Assembly: GCA_028818755.1 (NCBI GenBank)
Contig: JAPPNF010000167.1
Coordinates: 62,001-126,000 of the forward strand
Length of the DNA: 64,000 nt
Source of the DNA: Deltaproteobacteria bacterium
GTDB taxonomy: Bacteria; Desulfobacterota; Binatia; UBA9968; JAJDTQ01
Reading direction: 5' to 3'
Both the position numbers and the translations under genes were made by a program. Positions 8,281-17,847 of the stretch are shown here, piece by piece (the stretch's first letter is position 1; each line of letters opens with the position of its first letter). The notes below the pieces were generated by a model. That model was not told the origin of the DNA, did no database searches, and saw nothing but the letters and a program-made list of their open reading frames with translations.

Positions 8281-9271
8281 TCTGTTCGCCGTTATAGAGA
8301 TGGCAGGCGACGTGGTGCCGCGGGTCATCGGGCCGGGGAGCGAGCTTGGGCGTCTCTTCTTCGCACACCGCGCCGATCTTCAACGGGCACCGGGTGTGAA
8401 AGCTGCAGCCCGGCGGGGGGTTGATCGGCGACGGCACCTCCCCCTCCAGGATGATCTCCTCCCGTGCGATGTCCGGATGACTCGGCAAGGCCGCCGAGAA
8501 CAGGGCCTGGGTATAGGGGTGTAGCGGGGTGCCGAACAGACTCCTGGTCGGCGCCAGCTCGACCAGCCGGCCGAGATACATCACCGCCACCTTGTGCGCC
8601 ATGTACCGCGTAGTGCCGAGGTCGTGCGCCACCATGAGGTAGGACATGCGGTACCGGTCCTGCAGATCCTTGAACAGGTTCATGATCTGAGAGCGGATCG
8701 AGACATCGAGGGCGGACACCGGCTCGTCGAGGACCAGCAGCTTGGGTTCGGAGATGAGCGCGCTGGCGATGGCGATGCGCTGCCGCTGCCCGCCGCTGAA
8801 CTCGTGGGGGAAGTTGCGTGACTGCTCGGGCCGGAGCCCCACGTCGGACAGCACCTTGGCGACGCGGTCCGCAACCTCGCGCTTGGCCACCGCGTGGTTG
8901 ACCACCAGCGTTTCCGAGACGATGTCGAACACTCGCATTCGTGGGTTCAGCGACGACCACGGGTCCTGGAAGACCGCCTGCACGTCGGTGCGGTATTGCT
9001 TGAGCGCGCTCCCCGTCATCTCATGGACGTCCTTACCCTCGAACTCCAACTTGCCGGAGGTCGGCGTTTCCTGCCGCAGGATGAGCTTTGCGGTGGTGGT
9101 CTTGCCGCAGCCGGATTCACCGACGAGCGCGAGTGTCTCGCCCTGGCCGAGGTCGAGGGTCACCCCGTCCACGGCGCGCACGTAGCCGATCGTCCTGCCG
9201 AAGATCAGGCCCTTGGTCACCGGAAAATACTTGGTGACTTCGTTGAGCTTCAGGACCGGCTGGGGATCCAC
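8261..9271 (-). CDS. oligopeptide/dipeptide ABC transporter ATP-binding protein (DppF/OppF type)
   Basis: 336 residues from a GTG at 9271, with GGAGGAG 5 nt upstream inside the end of the preceding ATPase gene. It has Walker A GESGCGKT (about 51-58), the ABC signature FSGGQRQRI, Walker B LLVLDEPVSALD, and the C-terminal oligopeptide domain with a Cys-containing PPPGCSFHTRCP motif. It powers the membrane complex of the second peptide transporter together with the ATPase at 9250-10269. Confidence 0.92.
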   Translation of the reverse strand: MDPQPVLKLNEVTKYFPVTKGLIFGRTIGYVRAVDGVTLDLGQGETLALVGESGCGKTTTAKLILRQETPTSGKLEFEGKDVHEMTGSALKQYRTDVQAVFQDPWSSLNPRMRVFDIVSETLVVNHAVAKREVADRVAKVLSDVGLRPEQSRNFPHEFSGGQRQRIAIASALISEPKLLVLDEPVSALDVSIRSQIMNLFKDLQDRYRMSYLMVAHDLGTTRYMAHKVAVMYLGRLVELAPTRSLFGTPLHPYTQALFSAALPSHPDIAREEIILEGEVPSPINPPPGCSFHTRCPLKIGAVCEEETPKLAPRPDDPRHHVACHLYNGEQNGEQRV

Positions 9272-10269
9272 TCCGGCTCCTCCAGTGCCCAGCAATCGGC
9301 GTAGTGACTGCCGCTCCCGGTCGGGGCTTTCGCGAACCTGGCCGGATACTCCGTCTTGCAGCGCTCCATGGCCACGTCGCAGCGGGGCTCGAACCGGCAC
9401 CCCTCCGGCATGTCCCAGAACGCCGGCGGCTGGCCCCTGATCGAATACAGCCGGTCCACGTCCTCCTCGACGGCCGGCACCGAGTTGAGTAGCGCCTTCG
9501 TGTAGGGATGCGCCGGGGAGTTGAAGATCTCGCGCACGGGACCGTACTCGACCACGCGCCCGGCGTACATCACCGCCACCTTGTCGCACATGCGCGCAAC
9601 GACGCCGAAATCGTGCGTGATGAAGATGATGGAAAGACCGGTTTCCTGCTGGATGTCCTTCAGCAGCCGCAGGTATTGCGCCTGGATGGTGACGTCCAGC
9701 GCGGTGGTCGGCTCGTCCGCGATGAGAACGCTCGGGAACGAGCCCAGGGCGATGGCGCCCACCACCCGCTGCTTCATGCCGCCGCTCATCTGATGGGGGA
9801 AGTCGTCGACGCGGCGCTCCGGGTCGGCGACGCGGACCCGGCGGAGCGCCTCGACCGCCCGCCGCACCAGCGTCTTGCGCGGTGCGTCGGCGTGCATGCC
9901 GATGGCTTCGACGACCTGGAAGCCGATGGAAAAGACGGGATTCAACGACGTTTGCGGATCCTGCAGGACCATCGAGATGCGCTTGCCGCGCACCTTGCGC
10001 ATCTCGTTCTCGCTCTTCTCCAGCAGGTCCTCTCCGTCCAGGAGCACCTGTCCACGGGCGATGTACGCGGCGGGCTTCGGCACCAGCCGCAGGATGCTGA
10101 GGGCGGTGATGCTCTTGCCGCTCCCGGATTCGCCGACGATACCGAGAGTCTCGCCGTGGTCCACCGAGAACGAGACGCCGTCCACCGCCTTGATCAGGCC
10201 GAGCTTGGTGTCTATACGGGTCTCGAGGTCCCTGACTTCCAGGGCCGGCCGTTCCGACGGGCTGCGCAT
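9250..10269 (-). CDS. oligopeptide/dipeptide ABC transporter ATP-binding protein (DppD/OppD type)
   Basis: 339 residues. The ATG at 10269 overlaps the stop of the permease gene (TGATG). Walker A GESGSGKS lies at about 46-53, followed by the signature MSGGMKQRV, Walker [11 protein letters not shown] and the C-terminal PEGCRFEPRCD motif of the oligopeptide ATPase subfamily. It pairs with the DppF-type subunit encoded next, which overlaps it by 22 bp. Confidence 0.93.
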   Translation of the reverse strand: MRSPSERPALEVRDLETRIDTKLGLIKAVDGVSFSVDHGETLGIVGESGSGKSITALSILRLVPKPAAYIARGQVLLDGEDLLEKSENEMRKVRGKRISMVLQDPQTSLNPVFSIGFQVVEAIGMHADAPRKTLVRRAVEALRRVRVADPERRVDDFPHQMSGGMKQRVVGAIALGSFPSVLIADEPTTALDVTIQAQYLRLLKDIQQETGLSIIFITHDFGVVARMCDKVAVMYAGRVVEYGPVREIFNSPAHPYTKALLNSVPAVEEDVDRLYSIRGQPPAFWDMPEGCRFEPRCDVAMERCKTEYPARFAKAPTGSGSHYADCWALEEPEWIPSRS

Positions 10270-11165
10270 CACACCTCCTTCAGCCGGGGGTCCAGCCTGT
10301 CGCGCATCCAGTCGCCGAGCAGGTTCAACGCGAAGACGGTGAGGGTGATGGCGAGGCCCGGGAAGAACGCGATCCACCAGGCGCTGACGATGAGTTGCCG
10401 GCCGTCGGCAACCATCAGTCCCCAGGCCGGTGTGGGTCGCGGGATGCCGACCCCGAGAAAGCTCAATCCCGCTTCCAGCAGGATCACCGAACCCACCTGC
10501 AGGGTCGCCAGCACGATGATGGTATTGGCGGCGTTGGGCAGGATGTGCCGGACGATGATGCGCAAATCCGATGCCCCGGCCACGCGCGCCCGGGCGACGA
10601 AGTCCCGCTCGCGGATACTCAGGACCTCCCCGCGGACCTGGCGGGCGTAGAGCGCCCACAGCACGAAGGTCACGACCACGATGATGGTCTGGAAGCTCGG
10701 CCCAACGGTCACCGCCAGCACCAGGGCCAGCAGGATGCTGGGCAGCGCCATGGTGATGTCGACAAGCCGCATGATGATCGCGTCGGCCAGACCCCGGAAG
10801 TAGCCAGCGATCAGCCCGAGAGCTGTGCCCAGAACGCCGCCGGCGAGAATGCCGGCGATGGAAATGGACAGCGACACCTTGGCGCCGTGCATGATGCGGC
10901 TCAGGATATCCCGGCCGAGGCGGTCGGTGCCGAGAGCGAACTCCCACGTGCCGCCGAAGAACACCGGCGGCTTCAGCCGGTCGGGGATGGAACCGCGAAT
11001 GGGGTCGTGGGGTGCCAGCCAATCCGCGCTCAGCGCCGGGATGATGAGCAATACCACGAGCACGAACATCGGGATCAACGGCAGCCGGCGAAGCCCGCGC
11101 CAGAAGCCCGGCTTTCTCCCGGTATCGTCGTCGGCCAGATCGGCGGTTAAAGGTGCGTCGGCCAT
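10269..11165 (-). CDS. peptide ABC transporter permease (DppC type)
   Basis: 298 residues with an N-terminal hydrophobic helix (about 30-47), the FALGTDRLGRDILSRI motif after the first periplasmic loop, and the inner-membrane permease EAA-type loop RVAGASDLRIIVRHILPN. About six membrane helices. It forms the translocation channel with the DppB-type subunit, whose stop lies 19 bp upstream. Confidence 0.93.
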   Translation of the reverse strand: MADAPLTADLADDDTGRKPGFWRGLRRLPLIPMFVLVVLLIIPALSADWLAPHDPIRGSIPDRLKPPVFFGGTWEFALGTDRLGRDILSRIMHGAKVSLSISIAGILAGGVLGTALGLIAGYFRGLADAIIMRLVDITMALPSILLALVLAVTVGPSFQTIIVVVTFVLWALYARQVRGEVLSIRERDFVARARVAGASDLRIIVRHILPNAANTIIVLATLQVGSVILLEAGLSFLGVGIPRPTPAWGLMVADGRQLIVSAWWIAFFPGLAITLTVFALNLLGDWMRDRLDPRLKEV

Positions 11166-11183
11166 TCCCAGGCTCCGTTCCCC

Positions 11184-12104
11184 TTATTGGTAGCGGATGC
11201 GTGGATCGAGATAGGCGTAGAGCGTATCGACGATCAGGTTGGCGACGATGAAGACGCCGGCGAAGGTGACCACGACCGCCTGGATCACGGGAAAATCGCG
11301 GCCCCGAATCGCATCGATGGCGAGCAACCCGGTGCCCGGCCAGGCGAACACGGTCTCGATCACGACCGAGCCGGTGAATATGGAGCCGGCGATGACGCCG
11401 AAATAGGTCAACGGCGCGATCGCCGCGTTCTTCAGGGCGTGGACCCAGATCACCCGGCGCTCCGGGACCCCCTTGATGCGGGCCAGCTTGATGTACTCGC
11501 TGTCCAGCACCTCCAGCATGGCGGAGCGGGTCAGGCGCATGAAGGCCGCGACCTGGAACCAGCCCATGGCGATGGCCGGCAAGACCATGTGGCTGAAGCC
11601 GCCGCGGCCGGACGTGGGCAGCCAGTTCAGGTGCACCGCGAATATCCAGATCAGCACGATGCCGAGCCAGAAGTTGGGCATGGCCTGACCGAGGAGGGCG
11701 ACGAGCTTGCCGGCCGAATCGAAAGGGGTGTCCTTGTAGACCGCGGCGAGAACGCCCACGGGCAGTGCGATGATCGTGCTGACGATGATGGCGAACCCGC
11801 CGAGCTGGATGGTCGCCGGCAGGCGTTCAAGCACCAGGCCGAACGCGGTCTGACCCTGCCACTTGATCGAGTCGCCGAAATTGCCTTGAAGGGCATTGCC
11901 CAGGAACACGAAGTACTGCTCGTAGAGGGGGCGGTCGAGACCCCACAGCTTGGTAAGCCGCGCGGCCTCCTCGGGGCCCGCGTCATCCGGCAGCATGGCG
12001 TCCACCGGGCTCCCGGTGAGGTGGGACATGGCGAACGCGATGACGCTGATGGCCAAGAGGGCGAGCAGGCTCTGCAAACTCCGGATGACCAGGTATCGTT
12101 TCAT
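11184..12104 (-). CDS. peptide ABC transporter permease (DppB type)
   Basis: 306 residues from ATG 12104 (MKRYLVIRSL), matching the family N-terminus; the ATG at 12131 would add nine unusual residues. N-terminal helix, a large periplasmic loop with LWGLDRPLYEQYF and NFGDSI, and the EAA loop ARIKGVPERRVIWVHAL are typical of DppB. About six membrane helices, partner of the DppC-type subunit. Confidence 0.92.
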   Translation of the reverse strand: MKRYLVIRSLQSLLALLAISVIAFAMSHLTGSPVDAMLPDDAGPEEAARLTKLWGLDRPLYEQYFVFLGNALQGNFGDSIKWQGQTAFGLVLERLPATIQLGGFAIIVSTIIALPVGVLAAVYKDTPFDSAGKLVALLGQAMPNFWLGIVLIWIFAVHLNWLPTSGRGGFSHMVLPAIAMGWFQVAAFMRLTRSAMLEVLDSEYIKLARIKGVPERRVIWVHALKNAAIAPLTYFGVIAGSIFTGSVVIETVFAWPGTGLLAIDAIRGRDFPVIQAVVVTFAGVFIVANLIVDTLYAYLDPRIRYQ

Positions 12105-12172
12105 TTGCCCCGTGGGAAAGAGGGCGGGCACCCGGTCCCGGGTGCCCGCCCTTCGGACGAGGGATCACGCCC

Positions 12173-13855
12173 TTATTTCGCGGCCTTCACCGTGTGCCAG
12201 TGACCGTAGCCGGTGGACGTCACGCCGGGGAATTGCCACGACGCTACCATCTTGGGGTTGAAGGCCAACTGGGTCCGCAGTTCGAACATGGGCATGCTGA
12301 CATACTGTTCGAACAGGTAGTTGAAAAGCTTGCGGGCAATGGCATCGCGCTTCTCGGCGTCCCGCTCGGCCCGGAACGCCTTGATGTTGCTGCTGGTGAA
12401 GTCGTCTTCCCACCCCTGGTAGGGGCCGCCCGGCTTGGAATAAAAGGCGCGGAACGCGACTTCGGTGGGCCGCGGCGGAGCGTTCTTGCTTGGATGGATG
12501 ATGTATGCCTTCCGTGCGCGGCCCATGGCGCCGACCGTTGCGTGATCGATCTCCCGCAGTTCCGCCTTGAAACCGACTGCGGTCAGATACTGATGGATTA
12601 GCTCCATCTGCAACGCCACTTCGGGCACGCCGGCGCTGGGTTTCAGCACCAGGTGGATGGTCGGGTCCTTGAAGGCATCGGGGTAGCCGGCTTCCTTCAT
12701 CAGCTTCTTGGCCCGTTCCGGGTTGTAGCCGTACTCCTTCTTGAAACGCTCCACCAGGGTCGGATCATAACCCTCGTGGCCCGGCGTCATGGCGTAGCGA
12801 GGCAGCAGCTTGCCGCCGCCGCCGGGGAACAGCACCTGGACCATTTCCTCCCGGTTCAGGGCGATATTCATCGCCTCCCGGATCTTCCTGTTGTACCACG
12901 GGAGGTGCTTGCCGCAGGCCTTGTCGCCCGACTCGCAATAGAGGCCGTTCAGGACGACGTCGGTCTGGATCACGGCGCGCGCCGATTCCGCCGTCTTCAT
13001 CCCGCCCGCCAGGGCGTCCTTCATCAGCTCGCGGGGGAGGTCGGCGATGGCCGCCTCGCCCGACAGTAGCATGGCGAGCTTGGTCGCGGGCTCATCGACG
13101 AAGCGGAACTCGAGGACCCTGAAGTCGGGCTTCACCGATGAATAGTGCTTGTCGAACCGCTCGTAGAGAATCTGGCCCGGCTTGCGCGACACGAACTGAT
13201 AGTGGCCGGTGCCTGCGAACTTGCGGTCGTAGCCCTCCAGACCCTCCTTGTCGAACTGCGCCTTGCTGTAGACCTTCATCACGCTGCGTCCGCCGTGAAG
13301 GAACAGCAGGTTCTTGTTGGGCTCGGGATAGGTGAACCGCACCGTGTACTTGTCCACCGCCTCGGCCTTGGCGCCCCTCAACTGGTCCACCGTCGGGATG
13401 ATGGCATCCGGGCCGGTATGGAGCTTGTAGCTGTGCACCACGTCGGCGGCGGTAAACTCTCCCCATCCATGGTGGAACTGGACGCCCTTGCGGAGCTTGA
13501 AGGTCCATACCTTGAAGTCGTCGCTGGCCTCCCACGACACCGCCAAGCCGTTCTTGGTATTCTCGCCGGTGACGGGATCCTGGTCGAGCAATCCTTCCAA
13601 GGCGGGATCCATGACGTGCCACATGGTGCTGCCGGACCAGAACCGGTTGGTCTCGGTGCCCGGCTTGCTGACCGCGGCGACCAGCTTGTCCGCCTGTGCC
13701 AGGGCCGGCCACCACGACAGCAGCAGCACCAGGCCAACGAGGGCAACCACCCCAAGATTACGCGCGATTCCGTGGGCGACGGGCCGAATGCGTCTCGGAC
13801 GGTCGGTCCGCGGCACACGGTCGGCGTGCTGACGATCATTCACAATTTGTGACAT
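12173..13855 (-). CDS. peptide ABC transporter substrate-binding protein (SBP family 5)
   Basis: 560 residues. The start ATG at 13855 has GGGAGGTACC just upstream. A long basic N-terminus precedes a hydrophobic core at about 33-50 and a likely cleavage after LAQA (about 54). The mature part has family-5 features: LRKGVQFHHG, FTAADV, YDPTLVERF. It is the periplasmic receptor for the transporter encoded downstream (12104-8261); the extended n-region is unusual. Ligands may be peptides, opines, glycosides or other small molecules. Confidence 0.9.
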   Translation of the reverse strand: MSQIVNDRQHADRVPRTDRPRRIRPVAHGIARNLGVVALVGLVLLLSWWPALAQADKLVAAVSKPGTETNRFWSGSTMWHVMDPALEGLLDQDPVTGENTKNGLAVSWEASDDFKVWTFKLRKGVQFHHGWGEFTAADVVHSYKLHTGPDAIIPTVDQLRGAKAEAVDKYTVRFTYPEPNKNLLFLHGGRSVMKVYSKAQFDKEGLEGYDRKFAGTGHYQFVSRKPGQILYERFDKHYSSVKPDFRVLEFRFVDEPATKLAMLLSGEAAIADLPRELMKDALAGGMKTAESARAVIQTDVVLNGLYCESGDKACGKHLPWYNRKIREAMNIALNREEMVQVLFPGGGGKLLPRYAMTPGHEGYDPTLVERFKKEYGYNPERAKKLMKEAGYPDAFKDPTIHLVLKPSAGVPEVALQMELIHQYLTAVGFKAELREIDHATVGAMGRARKAYIIHPSKNAPPRPTEVAFRAFYSKPGGPYQGWEDDFTSSNIKAFRAERDAEKRDAIARKLFNYLFEQYVSMPMFELRTQLAFNPKMVASWQFPGVTSTGYGHWHTVKAAK

Positions 13856-13977
13856 TGGTACCTCCCATTTAAGATTCAGATTCGCCTACGGTCTTTGGCC
13901 CTTTCATTAAAATCCCGTGACAACACAGTTCTCAACTCAGGTTCTGCATTGCGTCATGACTCCAACGCATGGACGAG

Positions 13978-15018
13978 TCAGGGAAGTTCGACGATCTCGA
14001 CCCAGACCGGTTCGTCCGACGTCCCGACGCGGCTTGTCTCCTCGAGCCGGCCCGATTCCCCGTCGATACGATAGGCGATGAGTTGGCTGGTCATCTGGCC
14101 GGCCGACACAAGCCATTTACCGGTGGGGTCGATGTCGAAGCACCTGGGAACCTCGTCCGTATCCTGGAGCGACCGCTCCGACAGGCGGCCGGATCGGAGG
14201 TCGATGGCAAACCGGCAAAGGGTGCTCGATCGTCGCTCGCTGCAGAACAGTTGGCGCCCGTCCGGCGTCACGTGGATCTGTGCGCTCCACGGTTCGTCCT
14301 CGAAGGCCTCCGGCATTATGTTCTCTCGCTGGATTTCCGCGAGGGTACCGGCCCGCGCGTCCAACGCGCAGGCGACCACGACTCCTTCCTTCTCGTTGAG
14401 CAGGTAGACGAATCGTCCGTCCGGATGATGAGCGACATGCCGCGGCCGTGATTCCGCCGGCTGCTCGAAGCTCGGCGGCGAGTTGTCCGAAAAGGTTCCG
14501 GTCCTTTCGTCGAACAGCAACTGCATCACGAGAGCCGCACCGAAATTGGGGACGAACGCGAACCGGTTCGAGGCATCGGTCATGATCTGATGCGCCTTGC
14601 TGGGCGCGGAGCGAAGGTCCGAAGGCGTCTCCTGGACATAACCCCGCGCGCCGATGGGATGGACCGCAATGAGATCCGAAGGGAACGATGCGCCCAAAAG
14701 AAACCGGCCGGTCCTGTCGACGGAGATATGAGCCATCCGCGCCGGCGCCTTCACGGTAGCGAGGTGCACCAGCTCTCCACTTGCCGAAGCGATGCGGAAG
14801 GTTTCGTAGCGCGGCGCCTCCTCGCCATCGACTTCCCCGATGACGGACGCGTAGAGTCTGCGCCGGTCGGGAGAGACAGCCAGCGGCAGGCCCTTCCCGG
14901 ACAGCCCGACGGTTTGTTTCCGTGACATCTCGCCGGTATCCGCGTTGAGATCGAACACGTCGATTCGGCCGCCACTCAACGACGAGACATAGATGTGGAA
15001 AGGGTTCTCAACGGTCAT
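13978..15018 (-). CDS. beta-propeller lactonase family protein (6-phosphogluconolactonase-like)
   Basis: 346 residues from ATG 15018 (MTVENPFHIYVSS). The repeated pattern of hydrophobic strand, DxxTG or SG turn and DPTGKWL/SPDRRRLY repeats marks the seven-bladed lactonase/Pgl family. Such enzymes open sugar or aromatic lactones. It follows an enolase-superfamily dehydratase/racemase and precedes the peptide-type transporter, which suits sugar-acid or lactone catabolism. The gap 13856-13977 contains no other gene. Confidence 0.82.
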   Translation of the reverse strand: MTVENPFHIYVSSLSGGRIDVFDLNADTGEMSRKQTVGLSGKGLPLAVSPDRRRLYASVIGEVDGEEAPRYETFRIASASGELVHLATVKAPARMAHISVDRTGRFLLGASFPSDLIAVHPIGARGYVQETPSDLRSAPSKAHQIMTDASNRFAFVPNFGAALVMQLLFDERTGTFSDNSPPSFEQPAESRPRHVAHHPDGRFVYLLNEKEGVVVACALDARAGTLAEIQRENIMPEAFEDEPWSAQIHVTPDGRQLFCSERRSSTLCRFAIDLRSGRLSERSLQDTDEVPRCFDIDPTGKWLVSAGQMTSQLIAYRIDGESGRLEETSRVGTSDEPVWVEIVELP

Positions 15019-15066
15019 GAGTGGCCTCGGAACGCATCGCAATGTCAGACATGACACCCACCACGC

Positions 15067-16188
15067 TCATGCGACCGCGAATGCGCGTACCCGGTCGAGA
15101 TCCGGCTTTACCCCCAGTCCCGCCTCGCCGGTCAGCGTGATTGTTCCGTCCCGCACCGCCGGCCAAGGGTCGGCCAGCCCTTCGCGCAGCGGGTTTGTGC
15201 TGTAGTCCACTTCCAGGGAGCCGTCCCCGCCGACCGCCGCCAGGAGATGGGCGCTGGCGACAAGCCCGATCCCGCCTCCGAGATAGTGCGGGCAGTAGCG
15301 AACGCCGGCGGCCAGGATACCGCGGACGATAGGCAGGTTCGCCGATATTCCGCCCCATTTGCAGATATCGGGCTGCACAATGCCCAGGTAGCCGCTGTTT
15401 ATCTTGTGCTCGAAATCGCGCTGTCCCCGAACGTTCTCTCCCGCGGCGATGGGGATCTTCGTCTGTTCCGCCAGCGCGCGCCATTCCTCGTCCGGCCGGT
15501 CGGCTCTAAGCGGTTCCTCGAGCCAGGACAATGGAATGTCGCCTATCCGGTCGACGAACCTTCGCGCCTGTTCGATGGTCCAGGCTTGATTGGCGTCGGC
15601 CATCAATCTCTCGTCGGCGATCAGTCCGGAACATACCTCCGAGAGGACGGCCAGATCTTCGTCGTGGCCAAAGCCGATCTTGACCTTGAACGCCCGATAG
15701 CCATCACGGCGCGCGCGTTCAACCGTTTCCGGGGCACCGGTGGGATTGACGCCGCTGGCATAGACGGAAACCGACGACCCTTCGCTCCCCAGCAACTGGT
15801 GAAGCGGCGAACCCGACTTCCGTGCGGTCAAATCCCAGGCGGCGATGTCGAGGCCCGCGATGCATTGCGCGATGGGTCCGACCTCCGCGGTCTGAATTGC
15901 AAGAACGTGGCTGCGCTCGGTGAGGTAATCGAACAACTCGGGCGGAGCCTCGAAGCTGTATCCGATCAAGAGTGGCTCGAATACCGTCTCGATCAACTTT
16001 GCCCTGTGCTCGGCTCCGCAGGTAGGATAGTTGCACCAGACCTCACCCCACCCTTCGGCGCCGTCCTGGTCCTGGAGACGGACTATGACGGCCGGCCGAT
16101 CCGTCATGTTGCCGAAGGACGTCATGACCGGTGTTTCGATGGGTGCCCGGTAGACAGTTACGTCGATTTGTCGGATGACGTGAGACAT
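15067..16188 (-). CDS. mandelate racemase/muconate-lactonizing (enolase superfamily) enzyme
   Basis: 373 residues from ATG 16188 (an ATG three codons earlier is possible). The active site is complete for the mandelate racemase subgroup: KVK (Lys168, Lys170), metal ligands Asp198, Glu224 or Glu225, and Glu251, then Asp274 and His301 as the second acid-base dyad. Members dehydrate sugar acids or racemise/cycloisomerise carboxylates by abstracting an alpha proton. First gene after the GntR regulator, with a palindromic operator candidate upstream. Confidence 0.9.
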   Translation of the reverse strand: MSHVIRQIDVTVYRAPIETPVMTSFGNMTDRPAVIVRLQDQDGAEGWGEVWCNYPTCGAEHRAKLIETVFEPLLIGYSFEAPPELFDYLTERSHVLAIQTAEVGPIAQCIAGLDIAAWDLTARKSGSPLHQLLGSEGSSVSVYASGVNPTGAPETVERARRDGYRAFKVKIGFGHDEDLAVLSEVCSGLIADERLMADANQAWTIEQARRFVDRIGDIPLSWLEEPLRADRPDEEWRALAEQTKIPIAAGENVRGQRDFEHKINSGYLGIVQPDICKWGGISANLPIVRGILAAGVRYCPHYLGGGIGLVASAHLLAAVGGDGSLEVDYSTNPLREGLADPWPAVRDGTITLTGEAGLGVKPDLDRVRAFAVA

Positions 16189-16265
16189 TTCGACCATCAC
16201 AAGGGCCGCTGGGCGCGCAGAGCGATGGTTGCGCCGCCCTATCAACTAGACTGCCAGAACACTAG

Positions 16266-16275
16266 TACAATTGTA
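16266..16275. promoter_or_regulatory. palindrome TACAATTGTA, candidate GntR/HutC-type operator
   Basis: A perfect 10 bp palindrome in the about 200 bp gap between the GntR gene and the enolase-superfamily gene. On the minus strand a TTGCAC box (16288-16283) lies just upstream and a TACTAG (16267-16262) overlaps it, so a repressor here would cover a promoter for the downstream genes. HutC-family regulators bind short AT-centred palindromes. The assignment is inference. Confidence 0.45.
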
Positions 16276-16387
16276 GCAACGGGTGCAATGGATTTTTTTG
16301 AGGCGCGCTCGGGGATCTTGCGCTCCGCGGCGCGGGACAGATGGACGGCCCCGAAGATTCCGGGAAGGTTACCGTTGAACGGGCGAG

Positions 16388-17110
16388 TCAATCGGATGTG
16401 TCGGTTGTGAATTCCATCTCGAACTCGAGCACATCGCCGGGATAGACAAGGTTCGCCGAGTAGATCAACCGGCCACTGGGGTCGAAGAACTCTCGAAACA
16501 CGCGGAATACGGGTGAGTTGACCTTGATCTGCAGGGCCTGCGCTGTTTCCAGGTCGGCGTACGAGATGGTCACCCGCTGCCGCGCGGAGCCGACCGGGAT
16601 CCCCATATCCTTGAGAACGCGGACCACGATTTCGGAAGAATACCTCTCCGGCGCTTTTTCGTAGAGGGCGTTGTCCACCCGCAGGTCGACATGACAGAAG
16701 GGTTTGCCGTCAAGAGAGTGAATTCGCTTCATGTATCGGTAGGCAACCCCGTTCTCGTCGGTCTTCGCGGCCTGGATTTCCTCCACCAATACGGAGACTT
16801 CCAACTGAGCCACCATCGACTGAAGCTGCGACAGGTCCGCCTGCATGTTCAGTGTCTGGCGCTTGGGAAGGTCAACCCGCTTGACGAAAGTGCCGCGGCC
16901 TGAATGGCGTTCTATCAGCCCCTCGGCTTCCAACGCATCCATCGCTTGCCGGACGGTCATGCGTGCCACACCCAACTTTTCCGTCAGTTCGCTGAGCGGC
17001 GGCAGTTGCGCGCCCGGGGCAAGGGTGCCGGCCAGGATCTGGTGTCGCAGCATCGCCGCGACTTCGGCGTGCAGGGGTACCGCCTCTCGTTTGATCGTAA
17101 GAAGATTCAT
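16388..17110 (-). CDS. GntR-family transcriptional regulator (HutC/UTRA subfamily)
   Basis: 240 residues. The N-terminal winged helix-turn-helix (about 10-77) contains PLHAEVAAMLRHQI, LPPLSELTEKLGVARMTVRQAM and the RHSGRGTFV wing. The C-terminal UTRA effector domain (about 95-235) shows the ERYSSEIV stretch and a VFRVFREFFDPSGRLIYSA strand. It lies between the cyclase (4 bp upstream) and the enolase-superfamily gene and probably controls this catabolic run in response to a small-molecule inducer. Confidence 0.93.
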   Translation of the reverse strand: MNLLTIKREAVPLHAEVAAMLRHQILAGTLAPGAQLPPLSELTEKLGVARMTVRQAMDALEAEGLIERHSGRGTFVKRVDLPKRQTLNMQADLSQLQSMVAQLEVSVLVEEIQAAKTDENGVAYRYMKRIHSLDGKPFCHVDLRVDNALYEKAPERYSSEIVVRVLKDMGIPVGSARQRVTISYADLETAQALQIKVNSPVFRVFREFFDPSGRLIYSANLVYPGDVLEFEMEFTTDTSD

Positions 17111-17114
17111 GGGC

Positions 17115-17804
17115 TCAATCGTCCATCAGCGCCACTGCCCTGGTCGGTCCGCCATGCGAGCCCTTGAGCCGGAGCGGGAAGCCGATGAACGTAAAGCGCT
17201 TCCCCACCACCTCGGTCAGCGCTAGGTTCTCATAGTGGGTGATGTGGTGGAAGCGGCACATCATGTGGCACGGATAAGTCTTGCTGATGGGGTTGTCCGG
17301 TGTCGGCGTGTCCACGCCGAAGGTCTTGACGCCCTTTTCCACCAGCCACATGCTGCCTTCCTCGCCCAGTCCCGGAAATGTCGTGAGGTATTCCGGCTGC
17401 CCTTTGTAACGGTCGTAGGTGCCGGTATAGAGCAGAAGGATGTCGCCCTTCCTGAGCTCCTGGCCGGACTTTTCCACCGCGGCGTCGAGCTCGTCGGGCA
17501 TGATGTCGGTGCACGGCTCCTTGTGGGACACGTCGATGCAGAGGGCGGGACCGTAGAACAGGTCCAGCGGCATCTGGTCGATGGTGGCGGCCCCTGGCCG
17601 CGGATCCAGGTGGCTGAAGGAGTCCACGTGGGTCGGGCCGTTGTCGTTCAAGAGGATTCCCGTGGTCTGGAACGAGAAGCCGCCCTCGAACCGTTGCGCG
17701 GTTTCCTCGTGGGTGGCGTGCTGGAAGATGACGGTCTTCAGGTGCCCGGGATAGACGTTCATCCCCTGATAGATCTCCACCGACAAATCCACTAGACGAG
17801 CCAT
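17115..17804 (-). CDS. cyclase family protein (kynurenine formamidase-like) with altered metal motif
   Basis: 229 residues. The family metal motif normally reads HxGTHxDxxxH. Here the region is NGPTHVDSFSH, with Asn55 where the first His is expected, while His59, Asp61 and His65 are kept. The family hydrolyses formylkynurenine, isatin or related amide or lactone bonds using Mn or Zn. AGGAGGTATTCG precedes the ATG. The gene is followed 4 bp later by gntR. Loss of one ligand may change metal or activity. Confidence 0.8.
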   Translation of the reverse strand: MARLVDLSVEIYQGMNVYPGHLKTVIFQHATHEETAQRFEGGFSFQTTGILLNDNGPTHVDSFSHLDPRPGAATIDQMPLDLFYGPALCIDVSHKEPCTDIMPDELDAAVEKSGQELRKGDILLLYTGTYDRYKGQPEYLTTFPGLGEEGSMWLVEKGVKTFGVDTPTPDNPISKTYPCHMMCRFHHITHYENLALTEVVGKRFTFIGFPLRLKGSHGGPTRAVALMDD

Positions 17805-17847
17805 CGAATACCTCCTTTGAATTTCCGTGCCGTTGGCGCGGGACCGC

